Part shown: positions 25,690 through 34,416 of the stretch, piece after piece
Layout: the number at the start of each line of letters is the position of its first letter
How positions within the stretch are numbered: the stretch's first letter is position 1
Origin: JARBAU01 sp029237525
GTDB taxonomy: Archaea; Thermoproteota; Nitrososphaeria; Nitrososphaerales; Nitrososphaeraceae
DNA length: 49,220 nt
Direction of reading: 5' to 3'
NCBI GenBank assembly: GCA_036555705.1
Contig: DATBKT010000245.1
Location: forward strand, 1-49,220
The notes under the pieces: model-generated
Told to the model about the DNA's origin: nothing
The model's database searches: none
Seen by the model: only the letters and a program-made list of their open reading frames with translations
Made by a program: the position numbers and the translations under genes

Positions 25690-26106
25690 TTATATTCGCA
25701 ATGCTAAACGGTCAAAATTCGGAAGAAGATAGAAGTTTAGAGAATAATCTCCGATGAGATGGATCCCATCTATAGAGTCAGCACACTGTTTTCCTCTGGT
25801 ATCATATAGTGTTGTGAAATATGGCTGTAGAGTCGCAATTACTGCTGATCCGCGAACTACCTCTGCCAATCCTATAAGCCTTTTTATTTCGTAACCTTTA
25901 ATTCTAGGAATGAGATTGCTGGATTTTATTTGGATCAACCATTTGGCTCGATCACGCGTTGCAATTATATCCGCTGGTCCTCTGCTACCTTTGGATAAAT
26001 TTAAGTTCCAACCTCTCGCTTTGAGAAAAACTGCAACCATAAATTCTGCTTCTCTTCCAAATCGATAAGCACAAAATTTTTCTGTGCTTTTTTCTGACCT
26101 GGTCAT
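25690..26106 (-). CDS. PD-(D/E)XK nuclease-like protein (Hjc/restriction-endonuclease fold)
   Basis: A 138-residue protein. The core reads FGREAEFMVAVFLKARGWN (acidic E19/E21), then SKGSRGPADIIATRD with Asp46, then WLIQIKSS, where the E-x-K pair is Q59-x-K61. This is the small archaeal nuclease fold shared by Hjc and restriction enzymes; the glutamine variant occurs in some active families. Substrate unknown. The frame opens at ATG 26190, but a TATA-like box at 26127-26136 lies 26 bases before ATG 26106, which I take as the true start. The asparagine-synthetase-like gene starts 235 bases away in the opposite direction. Confidence 0.8.
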   Translation of the reverse strand: MTRSEKSTEKFCAYRFGREAEFMVAVFLKARGWNLNLSKGSRGPADIIATRDRAKWLIQIKSSNLIPRIKGYEIKRLIGLAEVVRGSAVIATLQPYFTTLYDTRGKQCADSIDGIHLIGDYSLNFYLLPNFDRLALRI

Positions 26107-26126
26107 CAGAGACTTACAATAGTGTG

Positions 26127-26136
26127 CTATAAATAC
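26127..26136 (-). promoter_or_regulatory. TATA-like box for the PD-(D/E)XK gene
   Basis: GTATTTATAG on the minus strand, centred about 26 bases before ATG 26106. It decides the start of that gene. Confidence 0.5.
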
Positions 26137-26340
26137 CTCTATTTGTCCACAAAATTTGAGTATTTCAACGACTTTTAGCCCATTTAGCAATTTGCATTGA
26201 GCTCTTATTAGGCAGACCCTTACGCAAAGCCTACTAGAAAAAATTTTGCATTTTAAATATGTACGATAGCAAAGCTGTAAATAGGTTCTAGCTCAGTTCA
26301 GCAACATTACGAAATGACTAAATAGAAGGATGAAATTCGA

Positions 26341-27096
26341 ATGCTGGTCGATAGATTAAAAGAAGTGTTATTGGATGTGGTAGAAGGCTTCATTGTTGAT
26401 GAAGGTTCCATAGCTATATCCTATTCAGGAGGTCTAGATAGCTCATTGCTTGCAGCTATATGTAAAATGAAGGGCATAGATGTTACCCTCTTGACAGTAG
26501 GGTTTCCGCAATCGCATGATATTTGGTTCTCTAAACAAATGGCTTCGAGACTTTATCTAGATCATAGAATTAGCATATTAGAGGAAAATGATTTTTACAA
26601 GAATCTTAGAGAAGTATTGAAAAAGATAAATTGTGAAAAAATTTCACATATAGAAAATTGCATTGCATTTTTTTATATCTCTAAATTAGCTCAAGAATCG
26701 AACCATGAGACTGTACTGTCGGCTAATGGATGCGACGAACTTTTTTGTGGGTATGATATATATAGAAGAATGTTCGACGAAGGAAGGACGCGATTAATGC
26801 AATTAATAGAAGAAAAAATTCTAAACGAATTTGAGCTTCTTGAAGAGATAGACACGGTAGCGAGCGAATTTGGAGTCAAGATCAGACAGCCTTTTCTATC
26901 CAATAAACTTATCGCATTTTCTAGAGACGTCCCCATCAATGAAAAAATACTTAGTTCTAAGGACTTTCTTAGGAAGCAAATATTAAGAAAAGTTGCAAAC
27001 CTACTAAATGTTCCACCTGAGTCGGCATTCAAACAGAAGAAGGCATTGCAATATGGAACGGAGATACACAGAAGGGTTAAAAAATACCTGGATTAG
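26341..27096 (+). CDS. Stand-alone asparagine-synthetase-type PP-loop protein
   Basis: A 251-residue protein equal to the C-terminal, ATP-using half of asparagine synthetase. It has SYSGGLDSSLL (residues 27-37, the PP-loop that binds pyrophosphate), LSANGCDELFCGYDIYRRM (aspartyl-AMP site) and a C-terminal KDFLRKQILRKVA. It lacks the N-terminal glutaminase domain, and no separate glutaminase gene is adjacent, so ammonia rather than glutamine may be the nitrogen donor, plausible in an ammonia oxidiser. Such proteins also make other amide bonds. The true acceptor is unknown. Confidence 0.85.
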   Translation: MLVDRLKEVLLDVVEGFIVDEGSIAISYSGGLDSSLLAAICKMKGIDVTLLTVGFPQSHDIWFSKQMASRLYLDHRISILEENDFYKNLREVLKKINCEKISHIENCIAFFYISKLAQESNHETVLSANGCDELFCGYDIYRRMFDEGRTRLMQLIEEKILNEFELLEEIDTVASEFGVKIRQPFLSNKLIAFSRDVPINEKILSSKDFLRKQILRKVANLLNVPPESAFKQKKALQYGTEIHRRVKKYLD

Positions 27097-27747
27097 TACC
27101 CCAATACATTATATTCTAACCATAGTTACTTTTTCAAAGTTCGATTTCTGTGCTGTATCCGAGGTGCTTAGCACTGTCAGAGGTAATCTAATAGATTGGC
27201 CTTTAGTCAGAAAACTGTTAGCAGCGGTTGAATTCTATTTTTCTCATTTCGAACCAGCTGGAGTTGATTATTTGATTTAACAGCCATCAGTCTTTATTAT
27301 CGAGATAGAACAGTTGGAAAAGACAGTCTCCAGATAGTCTTGGCACTTTTTAGGTCACACAACATCAAGATTGAAATAAAAACTCTTTGCTAGCGCCGAT
27401 TTTTCATTTCTTATTACATCCTATTGTAGGATAGAGAAAATTGGGGCGAAAAACAAGACATTGATTTATCCAACATGCCCAAGATATCAACGCAAGGACT
27501 TGGACAGTAGTACTAATATCTGTTATAAAGCTTAGCTGTCGTAGTCAATCCTCTGATAACAAGCAATCGAATGACGAGAACATAATAGTAATTAGAATTA
27601 TGTACTATTTAGACACAATAAGAGTGAGTCTGCAAACTTGCATATTAAAATATACCCCGTGCCGCTTAAGTCAAAGATTCCTTCAATATTGGGTCAATTA
27701 CCACTAGGCAAGATTATATATGATAAATCTAGATACGATATTCAATT
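27097..27747. other. Intergenic before tRNA-Phe
   Basis: About 650 bases. A 90-residue plus-strand frame (27008-27280) overlaps the end of the preceding gene and is not convincing. A short 6-3-6 inverted repeat lies at 27418-27432. The tRNA promoter should be in the last 50 bases (TTATATATG near 27714-27722). No other feature recognised. Confidence 0.4.
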
Positions 27748-27841
27748 GCCGTCGTAGCTCAGCCTGGGAGAGCACTCGACCTTAACTTTTGGGGTGAAGC
27801 TGAAGACCGAGCTGTCGTGAGCTCAAATCTCACCGACGGCA
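27748..27841 (+). tRNA. tRNA-Phe(GAA) with a 20-base intron in the anticodon stem
   Basis: Acceptor stem GCCGTCG/CGACGGC with discriminator A, D arm GCTC-AGCCTGGGA-GAGC, T arm GTGAG-CTCAAAT-CTCAC. The mature anticodon arm is CTCGG-CTGAAGA-CCGAG, but the DNA has 20 extra bases (27779-27798) after CTCG. Removing them restores a perfect five-pair stem with anticodon GAA. The intron therefore sits between positions 30 and 31, not at the usual 37/38. A cut one base later would also give 74 bases but leave an A-C mismatch. The T loop begins with C instead of T54. CCA is not encoded. Mature length 74. Confidence 0.9.
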
Positions 27842-27902
27842 CTCGAACTTAGTCATCTTGAAACGATATAGTAAAAAATGAGCTAATCATTAATTACTCT
27901 GA

Positions 27903-28061
27903 ATGAAAGTTCAATTGCTAAGGAGATTTTTTTGTAAGCACACGGATAGCTTTTCATTCCGTACGTACAACGAATTCGATTTTAATGAATATTGTAAATG
28001 TTCTTATTGTGGAAAATTGCTGAGATTCTTAACCGGATTTGAAGAGGATATTAGAGGATAG
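27903..28061 (+). CDS. Small zinc-ribbon-like protein
   Basis: A 52-residue frame, ATG 27903 to TAG 28061: begins MKVQLLRRFFCKHTDSF and ends with EYCKCSYCGKLLRFLTGFEEDIRG. Four cysteines and a histidine (FFCKH and YCKCSYCGK) could bind zinc. The last 20 residues (CGKLLRFLTG) resemble a rubredoxin-like knuckle. No family name; the cysteine pattern and charged, non-random composition suggest it is real. It follows tRNA-Phe by about 60 bases on the same strand. Confidence 0.55.
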   Translation: MKVQLLRRFFCKHTDSFSFRTYNEFDFNEYCKCSYCGKLLRFLTGFEEDIRG

Positions 28062-28145
28062 GTCCTAGATGATGTATGTAGGTGACAAATTTCCGATAAA
28101 TTTAGAATTAAGGTCATAACGTTATTCGATGAATATACCTCAGGT

Positions 28146-29612
28146 CTATACATCGGCATACATTGAAAATTCGTGTGGATGTGGTCTGACCGCTACCTCA
28201 TTATGATCTTTAACTTCATTCTCGATCAGCATATCAATTGCATCATCACCGAAAGCAGGTTTTAGAAATGATCGATCACTTTCTAATTCTTCATAGGCAT
28301 CTCTCAGACTTGCAGGGAGTTGTTTGATTCCAAATTCTCTTCTCTTCTTTGCAGTCATTTTAAAGATATCTTCATCAACTGGGGAGCCGATTGATGTTTT
28401 CTTTTGGATACCATCCAAGCCCGCAGCAACAATAGCAGAAAATGCCAAATATGGATTGCACGATGGGTCTGGAGCTCTGAATTCAATCCGTTTCATCGTT
28501 GAGAACCTTTCACCCTTGTAATGTGCAGGAATTCTGATAATTGCAGATCTGTTCCCAGTGCTCCATGCTATGTATACGGGTGCCTCATACCCGGGAACGA
28601 GTCTTCTATATGAATTTGTAGTTGGAGCCACTATAGCCGCAAGTGCGTAAGCGTGATCCAGTATACCACCTCCGAAATAATGAGCTACTTGTGACATTTC
28701 AGCATACTGATCGTTAGCGTCAAAGAATAGATTTTTCCCATTATTCCACAGACTCACATTCACATGCATTCCTGAGCCATTGTCAAGGGCAATTGGTTTT
28801 GGCATCATAGTGGCGATCATATTATGCTTCTTAGCAATATTCTTGACAATGTACTTATAACTCTGTACTGCGTCAGCAGCATTGGTAAGGGTATCATATC
28901 GAATATCGATCTCGCATTGTCCAGCAGTTGCCACTTCATGATGATGAGCATCACAAATTATTCCAAAATTGTTACTTAAAATATCAACACATTCATTTCG
29001 ATAATCCATTAGAGTGTCGCCGGGAGCACTTGGAAGATAACCTTCCTTTAATCGCAACGCATAGCCTACACCCTCAGTAGACCAAGGCGCCTCTCGTGAG
29101 GATATGTTATAGCTTTGACTTTGGTATGGAGTCATAGTATTGACCTCTAACTTATCAAAAACGAAAAATTCCACCTCCGGTCCCCAATATGAAGAAGTGT
29201 AGCCCCGGTCTCTAACGAATCTCTCTGCTTTCAAAGCAATCGATCTTGGGTCCCGACTAAAAGCTACTCTTTCAGATCCGCCGCTTATGATATCGCAGAT
29301 TAGTCTTGCGGTATAATCCTTTTCAATCCACGGAATCACAGCATATGTTGATGCATCAGGTTTAATGATCAAGTCAGATTCATGAATTTCGGTGAATCCT
29401 CGAATAGAAGAACCATCAAGCTTCGGTAAGCCATATTCAAAATCTTCTTTTTGGAACATATTTGCTGCCATCGTAGTATGGTGGAATCTACCAGTAAGTC
29501 CTGTAAACTGCAGGTCCAAAAACTTGATTCGATCATCTTTGAGCTTCTGCATCACATCTGCAGGTGTGAAATTTGTTGGTTCTATCTTTCCGTTATTTAC
29601 TCTATATGGCAA
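28146..29612 (-). CDS. glnA: Glutamine synthetase, type I
   Basis: A 488-residue enzyme forming glutamine from glutamate, ammonia and ATP, the main assimilation step beside ammonia oxidation. Visible motifs: DGSSIRGF (66-73), WGPEVEFFVFD with metal-binding glutamates at 146 and 148, the ATP-site MPKPIALDNGSGMHVN (270-285), NSYRRLVPGYEAP and RIEFRAPDPSCNPYLAFSA. No adenylylation-tyrosine motif (NLYDLPPE-like) is evident, so control is not by adenylylation. The start is TTG 29612. A perfect 12-base palindrome lies six bases upstream of it. Confidence 0.96.
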   Translation of the reverse strand: MPYRVNNGKIEPTNFTPADVMQKLKDDRIKFLDLQFTGLTGRFHHTTMAANMFQKEDFEYGLPKLDGSSIRGFTEIHESDLIIKPDASTYAVIPWIEKDYTARLICDIISGGSERVAFSRDPRSIALKAERFVRDRGYTSSYWGPEVEFFVFDKLEVNTMTPYQSQSYNISSREAPWSTEGVGYALRLKEGYLPSAPGDTLMDYRNECVDILSNNFGIICDAHHHEVATAGQCEIDIRYDTLTNAADAVQSYKYIVKNIAKKHNMIATMMPKPIALDNGSGMHVNVSLWNNGKNLFFDANDQYAEMSQVAHYFGGGILDHAYALAAIVAPTTNSYRRLVPGYEAPVYIAWSTGNRSAIIRIPAHYKGERFSTMKRIEFRAPDPSCNPYLAFSAIVAAGLDGIQKKTSIGSPVDEDIFKMTAKKRREFGIKQLPASLRDAYEELESDRSFLKPAFGDDAIDMLIENEVKDHNEVAVRPHPHEFSMYADV

Positions 29613-29617
29613 CCAGT

Positions 29618-29629
29618 TATCTTAAGATA
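29618..29629. promoter_or_regulatory. 12-base perfect palindrome at the glnA start region
   Basis: TATCTTAAGATA, six bases before the TTG start of glnA. It would overlap the transcription start if the AT-rich CTTAATTAC at 29645-29653 is the TATA box. The position is what a repressor of glnA would use; no regulator gene is adjacent. Inference. Confidence 0.35.
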
Positions 29630-29866
29630 GGAGATCTGTACTTGTAATTAAGTTTTCGATATCCAATTTTTTTGTTTATTTCTGGAAACTGGTTAGATTA
29701 TTGTGTTTGTCTTGCCTGTCTTATGATTTTTGACGGCGTTTCCCAGATTATCTTAGATTTTCTATTGCGACTCATGGCGTTACTATCTCATAGAAACGTT
29801 CATTAGAATCTAGTACCGTAGCTGATCGAGCGTTTATGTCGTATTTCCAATTTTTAAAATCAGGAT

Positions 29867-30094
29867 TTAAGAATAATCATTGAAAATGCTATTGATATAC
29901 GATACTAGTTCGTCTCTAAGTCTAATTACCCGTATTCGCTTTTCACCATCGAGGTCGGTGAGTAATAGGGTGTCCAATCCTTCTATAATATATTTTATGT
30001 TTGAAAGCGTTAGTATTTTCTTCTCTGGATAATCTTCTAGCTTATCATTGCTCATTGCCATAGATTTCATGTACGTCTTATATAAGATAACCAT
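29867..30094 (-). CDS. Small hypothetical protein
   Basis: A 75-residue frame (about 61-64 residues if it starts at an inner methionine, MAMSNDKLEDYPEKK). The body, LTLSNIKYIIEGLDTLLLTDLDGEKRIRVIRLRDELVSYINSIFNDYS, reads as two amphipathic helices around a charged turn. No family recognised. It sits alone between glnA and guaA on the same strand. Confidence 0.5.
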   Translation of the reverse strand: MVILYKTYMKSMAMSNDKLEDYPEKKILTLSNIKYIIEGLDTLLLTDLDGEKRIRVIRLRDELVSYINSIFNDYS

Positions 30095-30314
30095 ATTATG
30101 TATTACATCTGCAATATAGAGGTTGGGTGTCTTCTATTGTCTTAATCAGCTAAATGAGTTAGAATCATCATTAGTTGATGTGTTACATGTTAAGTCTATA
30201 ATGACGAAGATGACATCTGAGGATACAACACTATTCGACCACTGATATCCAATCAATAATATTCCCTAAAGAACATCTTGAGGCCATGATCATACAATTG
30301 AATGATTATGAATA

Positions 30315-31862
30315 TCATTGAGGTTCTATCGTTGCTGGAGGCTTGGATGACACGGCATATGTGACCCAGGAAACTCCTTCTACCTCGTTTGTTATTCTAT
30401 TACTGATGTCAGTTAATAGATCGTGAGGAAGTCTGGTCCAATTTGCAGTCATCGCATCAGTTGAATCAACAACTCGAATTATAACAATGTGGCCATACAT
30501 TCTCTCATCTCCCAGCACACCTACTGCCCTATCATCACCTACCGCTGCATACGCCTGCCATACGTTATCATAAAGTCCGACACGCAATAGTTCTTGTTCC
30601 ACTATTCTACTAGCATGTTTTGCAATCTTCAGTTTCTTGGGAGTAATCTCTCCAATTATTCTAACGGCCAATCCCGGTCCGGGAAAAGGATGCCGGTTTA
30701 GTAAAACTGCTGGAACACCAAGCAATTTCGCGACTATTCTTACCTCGTCTTTATAGAGATTCCGTAATGGTTCTATTATCTTAAAGTTAAGGTCTTTAGG
30801 AAGGCCTCCGACATTATGATGAGTTTTTATTACAGAAGCTGGTCCTTTGGAAACGCCGCTTTCAATAATATCTGGGTACAGGGTACCTTGAGCTAGCCAT
30901 TGAAATGGTCCATTTTTTAGTGCGACCTTAAGAAATGAATTTGCGAATTCACTGCCAATAATTTTACGCTTCATCTCAGGATCAGAAACCCCCTTGAGAT
31001 TTGTCAAGAATACTTCTTCTGCGTCAACATAGATTACATCTATGTCAAAATGGTCCTTGAACAGTTTGGGAACTTGATGTTGCTCATCTTCCCTCAATAA
31101 ACCATGATTAACAAAAACACAACTAAGATTACTACCTATCGCTTTATGTAGCAATATTGCGACTGTAGTAGAGTCTATTCCCCCACTTACTGCACACAAA
31201 ACTCTTTCATTCCTAACTTTAAGTCTTATATTGTGAATGGCCTCTTCTACAAAACACTCCATCCTCCAATCTGGTCTAGCTTTGCTTATTTTATGAGAAA
31301 AGTTCTTGAGTATTTCTAATCCATTTTCTGTATGAACGACCTCCGGATGAAATTGGATGCCGTAGATATTCATCCCTGTTTTTACAACCGCTGCAGAGGG
31401 CGAATTCTGTGTGTGGGCTAGCGTTCTAAATCCTTCTGGGAGAACCTCGGCAGCATCAGCATGGCTCATCCAACATCTGATCTTACTTCCTACTTTGTCG
31501 AATAGATCACTAGTATCGTCAATAAACAATTCTGCACTCCCGTATTCTCGATAACTAGCTCGTTTGACCTTCCCCCCAAATTTATCTACTATCAATTGAT
31601 GACCATAACATATGCCGAGTATTGGAACGCCTAAACCAAAAATCTGTCCATCTGGGATCGGCGAATCAGAGGAATAAATACTTGCTGGACCACCAGAAAA
31701 GATTATACCTTTTGGTTTAATGTCGTTAATTACCCTTGCAGGGGTATTATATGGTAATAGCTCGCAGTAGACATTCATCTCACGTATGCGTCTGCATATA
31801 AGATGACTGTATTGTGATCCAAAATCCAATACTATGATTTTATCTATTTTATCATCAGCCAC
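30315..31862 (-). CDS. guaA: GMP synthase (glutamine-hydrolysing), single polypeptide
   Basis: A 515-residue enzyme converting XMP to GMP. The N-terminal class I glutaminase has Cys85 (GICYGHQ), His172 and Glu174 (QFHPEVVH). The ATP pyrophosphatase domain has SGGIDSTT at 226-233, and the C-terminal dimerisation domain runs from about 385, with HPFPGPGLAVRIIGE. Many archaea split these functions over two genes; here they are fused, as in bacteria. Start is GTG 31862, overlapping the upstream hypothetical gene by 8 bases, so the two form an operon. Confidence 0.96.
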   Translation of the reverse strand: MADDKIDKIIVLDFGSQYSHLICRRIREMNVYCELLPYNTPARVINDIKPKGIIFSGGPASIYSSDSPIPDGQIFGLGVPILGICYGHQLIVDKFGGKVKRASYREYGSAELFIDDTSDLFDKVGSKIRCWMSHADAAEVLPEGFRTLAHTQNSPSAAVVKTGMNIYGIQFHPEVVHTENGLEILKNFSHKISKARPDWRMECFVEEAIHNIRLKVRNERVLCAVSGGIDSTTVAILLHKAIGSNLSCVFVNHGLLREDEQHQVPKLFKDHFDIDVIYVDAEEVFLTNLKGVSDPEMKRKIIGSEFANSFLKVALKNGPFQWLAQGTLYPDIIESGVSKGPASVIKTHHNVGGLPKDLNFKIIEPLRNLYKDEVRIVAKLLGVPAVLLNRHPFPGPGLAVRIIGEITPKKLKIAKHASRIVEQELLRVGLYDNVWQAYAAVGDDRAVGVLGDERMYGHIVIIRVVDSTDAMTANWTRLPHDLLTDISNRITNEVEGVSWVTYAVSSKPPATIEPQ

Positions 31863-32526
31863 TTTTCTCTATCATCCTAGTAAAAACCCAGCTTGACGTG
31901 TTAAAAATCTCGTTCAATCTCTCTTTCTCTCGGTAATTGTTTATTTTAATTCTTTTTATTAGACCTTCATTATCTTCTTCAACCGAGTATTGTATCAGAT
32001 CTGATTCTTTGATTCGAGATTGGTTCACTGCTTCTTCATCTTTCTTTTTCATCCCATCCAAAATTCTATTCAGGAAAAAGGATTTGAATGGTGGAGTATT
32101 AACGTTGAGGATGATTCCCTTCACGGGAATAATTACAACAGAGTCTGGATATATTTCTGCATTGGCTAAGAGCATGCTATCTTTAAAGCGAATAAGTGGT
32201 TTGATGACTTTAGAATCTGTATTCATTACTGTCTTTTGTTCGTTGGACTCGGTACTGTTGGCTTTGACTCCATAAGTTATTCCTCCATCCTTGGATTGTA
32301 GGCTGGTTTTCTTCTGCCCTGGCACTACATCATCTGTCGAGATGGGCAAAGTAGAAGATCCAAAATTCGAAGCCGCCTTAAAGCTTCCTTGCTTTAGTAA
32401 GCTATCAATGAGCAAAAGTGTCGAACGTAGTTTTTCAATTTCTTCCTGTTTGTCAGCTAGCTGTTTCACAAGCCACTCCCGAATTTCGGCCGCTTGTCTG
32501 ATATCTTCATCCGAGTACGCATCCAT
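31855..32526 (-). CDS. Hypothetical protein co-transcribed with guaA
   Basis: A 223-residue protein. Residues 8-48 form a coiled coil (IRQAAEIREWLVKQLADKQEEIEKLRSTLLLIDSLLK), followed by a polar linker to about 105. A folded C-terminal part has KPLIRFKDSMLLANAEIYPDSVVIIPVKGIILNVNTPPFKSFFLNRIL and a basic last helix (NNYREKERLNEIFNTSSWVF). I recognise no named family; the build resembles coiled-coil adaptor proteins that seem lineage-specific. The 8-base overlap with guaA suggests a shared mRNA, though a link to GMP synthesis is not evident. Confidence 0.75.
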   Translation of the reverse strand: MDAYSDEDIRQAAEIREWLVKQLADKQEEIEKLRSTLLLIDSLLKQGSFKAASNFGSSTLPISTDDVVPGQKKTSLQSKDGGITYGVKANSTESNEQKTVMNTDSKVIKPLIRFKDSMLLANAEIYPDSVVIIPVKGIILNVNTPPFKSFFLNRILDGMKKKDEEAVNQSRIKESDLIQYSVEEDNEGLIKRIKINNYREKERLNEIFNTSSWVFTRMIEKSG

Positions 32527-32720
32527 GTGACTAATATTTGTGAAATAAAAAGATATAATAGGTTTTCATGAGCCCTATGTGGTTAAAATTTATGATATTC
32601 TGCTGAGTCTATATCAATTTCTTCCAACTAAGGTCTTGTAGTACTTAATTGGTACAAATCATTCCACTTAGTGACTATATTTAGTAATTTGAACTATTGC
32701 TAGTTACTCGTACATAAAGG

Positions 32721-33446
32721 TCATTCGATCGAAATATGTGCGTAGCCCTTAATGGGTCGTTTTGATGTATCAAATAATTTTGAACGAGATCGCTTTGATA
32801 GCATTTCAAGAAGTCGCCTAGCAACTTTCATCTTTTCCATTTTCAATTTGGGATCTTTCACAATATCTTTTGAATACCTGCCAATCTCTCTTCCAAAATC
32901 CATGCCAACCAAGATGATCTCGCTAGCTCCAAATTCTTCCGCCAAAAATGCACAACGATCACCATCAGTAAAACCCCCAAAATTATAGACATTCTTCACC
33001 GGCATCATTTGGGTTGAGCCTATTACATGTTTAAATTTCGGCATGATCCTCTTTAATTTTTCGACATTATCACTATGTGCATGCACGATCATGATTGCAC
33101 CATTGTGTTCTGCCTCCAATAAGGACCGAAGATTACCATCTAAATCGGTCACTACAATATCCGGCTTAATCTTTCTTTCTATCAATGCTTGAACTGCTCC
33201 ATCCGCGACGATCTTAATCGATCTCTTATTTTTCTTTAAAAAGACCGTATTATTTTCGAGGCTTTTGCCTGCTCCTATCACAACGACTCGTTTACCTTGG
33301 ATTTTCCTGCGCAGTATTTTAACATCCAGGGCCTTTCTTTTAATTAATTTGGATAGGACTTCACCTGCTTGCTGGTCCGTCTCAGTGCTGTATCCAAATT
33401 GTCTTCTAATATCCTGATAATAAGGGAACCAATCCACGAATTTCAT
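32721..33446 (-). CDS. mptE: MptE-like 6-hydroxymethyl-7,8-dihydropterin pyrophosphokinase
   Basis: A 241-residue protein of the DUF115/MptE family, which transfers pyrophosphate from ATP to 6-hydroxymethyl-dihydropterin in archaeal pterin (folate or methanopterin-like) synthesis. Seen are KRVVVIGAGKSLENN (51-65), VADGAVQALIERKIKPDIVVTDLDGN with the acidic metal site, IVHAHSDN and FTDGDRCAFLAEEFGASEIILVGMDFG. The C-terminal 50 residues are strongly basic. It faces the small zinc-ribbon gene at 33499 across a divergent spacer of about 50 bases. Confidence 0.88.
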   Translation of the reverse strand: MKFVDWFPYYQDIRRQFGYSTETDQQAGEVLSKLIKRKALDVKILRRKIQGKRVVVIGAGKSLENNTVFLKKNKRSIKIVADGAVQALIERKIKPDIVVTDLDGNLRSLLEAEHNGAIMIVHAHSDNVEKLKRIMPKFKHVIGSTQMMPVKNVYNFGGFTDGDRCAFLAEEFGASEIILVGMDFGREIGRYSKDIVKDPKLKMEKMKVARRLLEMLSKRSRSKLFDTSKRPIKGYAHISIE

Positions 33447-33498
33447 ATCTAAAATTGCATGTAAGTTATTAATAGGTTATATGCCGAAGTAAGTAGTA

Positions 33499-33636
33499 TT
33501 GACTAGAAGAACGATATATGGGAAGTGTCCGAATTGCAGAACTAAAAGTCAACTTGAGGTAGTATCTGGTGCTGCGGGTAGAGAAAAATTCAAGTGCAAC
33601 CAATGTTATCACAAGTTTGGCATGGACCAACTGTGA
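33499..33636 (+). CDS. 45-residue zinc-ribbon protein
   Basis: TTG at 33499 to TGA 33636. The protein begins MTRRTIYGKCPNC and ends with FKCNQCYHKFGMDQL. Cysteines C10-x2-C13 and C33-x2-C36 make a complete zinc ribbon. A TATA-like TTATTAATAGG lies around 33467-33477, about 28 bases upstream. Single zinc ribbons of this size in archaea include transcription or ribosome-associated factors; I cannot assign one. Confidence 0.65.
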   Translation: MTRRTIYGKCPNCRTKSQLEVVSGAAGREKFKCNQCYHKFGMDQL

Positions 33637-33772
33637 TCGTTTTACTGAATATCAATTTTCCGCAAAATATTGATGCGAGGTGGTCGATCTTGTATATTCG
33701 GATTGACTTCCCTTTTCCTCAGCTTTGCCAAATTCTGACCTAGTTTTAGGATCCGCATGATAATAGTGTAAC

Positions 33773-33780
33773 AATTATAA
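33773..33780 (+). promoter_or_regulatory. TATA-like box for the csl4-pheA operon
   Basis: AATTATAA, centred about 28 bases before ATG 33804. It overlaps the upstream in-frame ATG at 33780, which therefore is unlikely to be the start. Confidence 0.55.
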
Positions 33781-33803
33781 TGTTCGATTGTACCAGATTC
33801 GAT

Positions 33804-34412
33804 ATGGTGGGTAGTGAATCTAACATGGTTATTGTTCCTGGCGATCACATTGCATTAATTGAGGAATTTGAAGGTGGAAAGAATACATATGTTCTAAATG
33901 GTGATATTAGAGCAGCTACTGTTGGAATACCTCTATACGATCTAAAAAGGCACATAGTAAAGATTAAGCAGAAAAATTCTCCAATGCTGGCCAAGATTGG
34001 AGACACTGTAGTTGGCCATGTTGAAATGTTATTTGGCAGCATGATGTCGATAAGAATACTTTATTTAAACGAAAGGAAATCACTTGCTGGATTTTCTGCG
34101 ATTGCATCCACAAAAATAAATTCTGGTGGTAGCGGATGGTCCCGAGGAGATCGTAAGGGGCGAGTTATCTTCAGAGTTGGAGATATTGTAAAGGGGCGAG
34201 TTTTTAGCCTTCTAAATTCAACAATCCACATTACAATCGATGAAAGAGAATTCGGAGTTTTGTACGCTTTATGTTTTAATTGTGGTGGAGACACAGTTCG
34301 AATAAATAACAACATAAAATGCATAGAATGTGGGACATTAGAGGAGCGAAAGTTAACCAGTGATTATGGTAAGGAAACCTTCCGCCTAATTCACAAAACA
34401 AGCATAAAATAG
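33804..34412 (+). CDS. csl4: Exosome complex RNA-binding protein Csl4
   Basis: A 202-residue alternative cap subunit of the exosome that recruits the DnaG-like subunit in archaea. Layout: N-terminal domain with VVPGDHIALIEEFEGGKNTYVLNGDIRAATVG, an S1 domain about 62-140 (IGDTVVGHVEMLFGSMMSIRIL), and a zinc ribbon with C157-x2-C160 and C173-x2-C176. ATG 33804 is chosen over 33780 because of the TATA spacing. It is far from the rrp4-rrp41-rrp42 cluster (17.9-20.2 kb) and forms an operon with prephenate dehydratase, four bases downstream. Confidence 0.93.
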   Translation: MVGSESNMVIVPGDHIALIEEFEGGKNTYVLNGDIRAATVGIPLYDLKRHIVKIKQKNSPMLAKIGDTVVGHVEMLFGSMMSIRILYLNERKSLAGFSAIASTKINSGGSGWSRGDRKGRVIFRVGDIVKGRVFSLLNSTIHITIDEREFGVLYALCFNCGGDTVRINNNIKCIECGTLEERKLTSDYGKETFRLIHKTSIK

Positions 34413-34416
34413 TCTT

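Noticed and set aside
27008..27280. 90-residue frame overlapping the asparagine-synthetase-like gene
   Set aside because: Its first third is a shadow of the real gene; the rest shows no recognisable pattern.
27418..27432. 6-3-6 inverted repeat (ATCCTA-TTG-TAGGAT)
   Set aside because: Short, not near a gene start, probably chance.
33642..33848. 68-residue minus-strand frame over the csl4 promoter
   Set aside because: Runs through the TATA box and the csl4 start on the opposite strand; no family.
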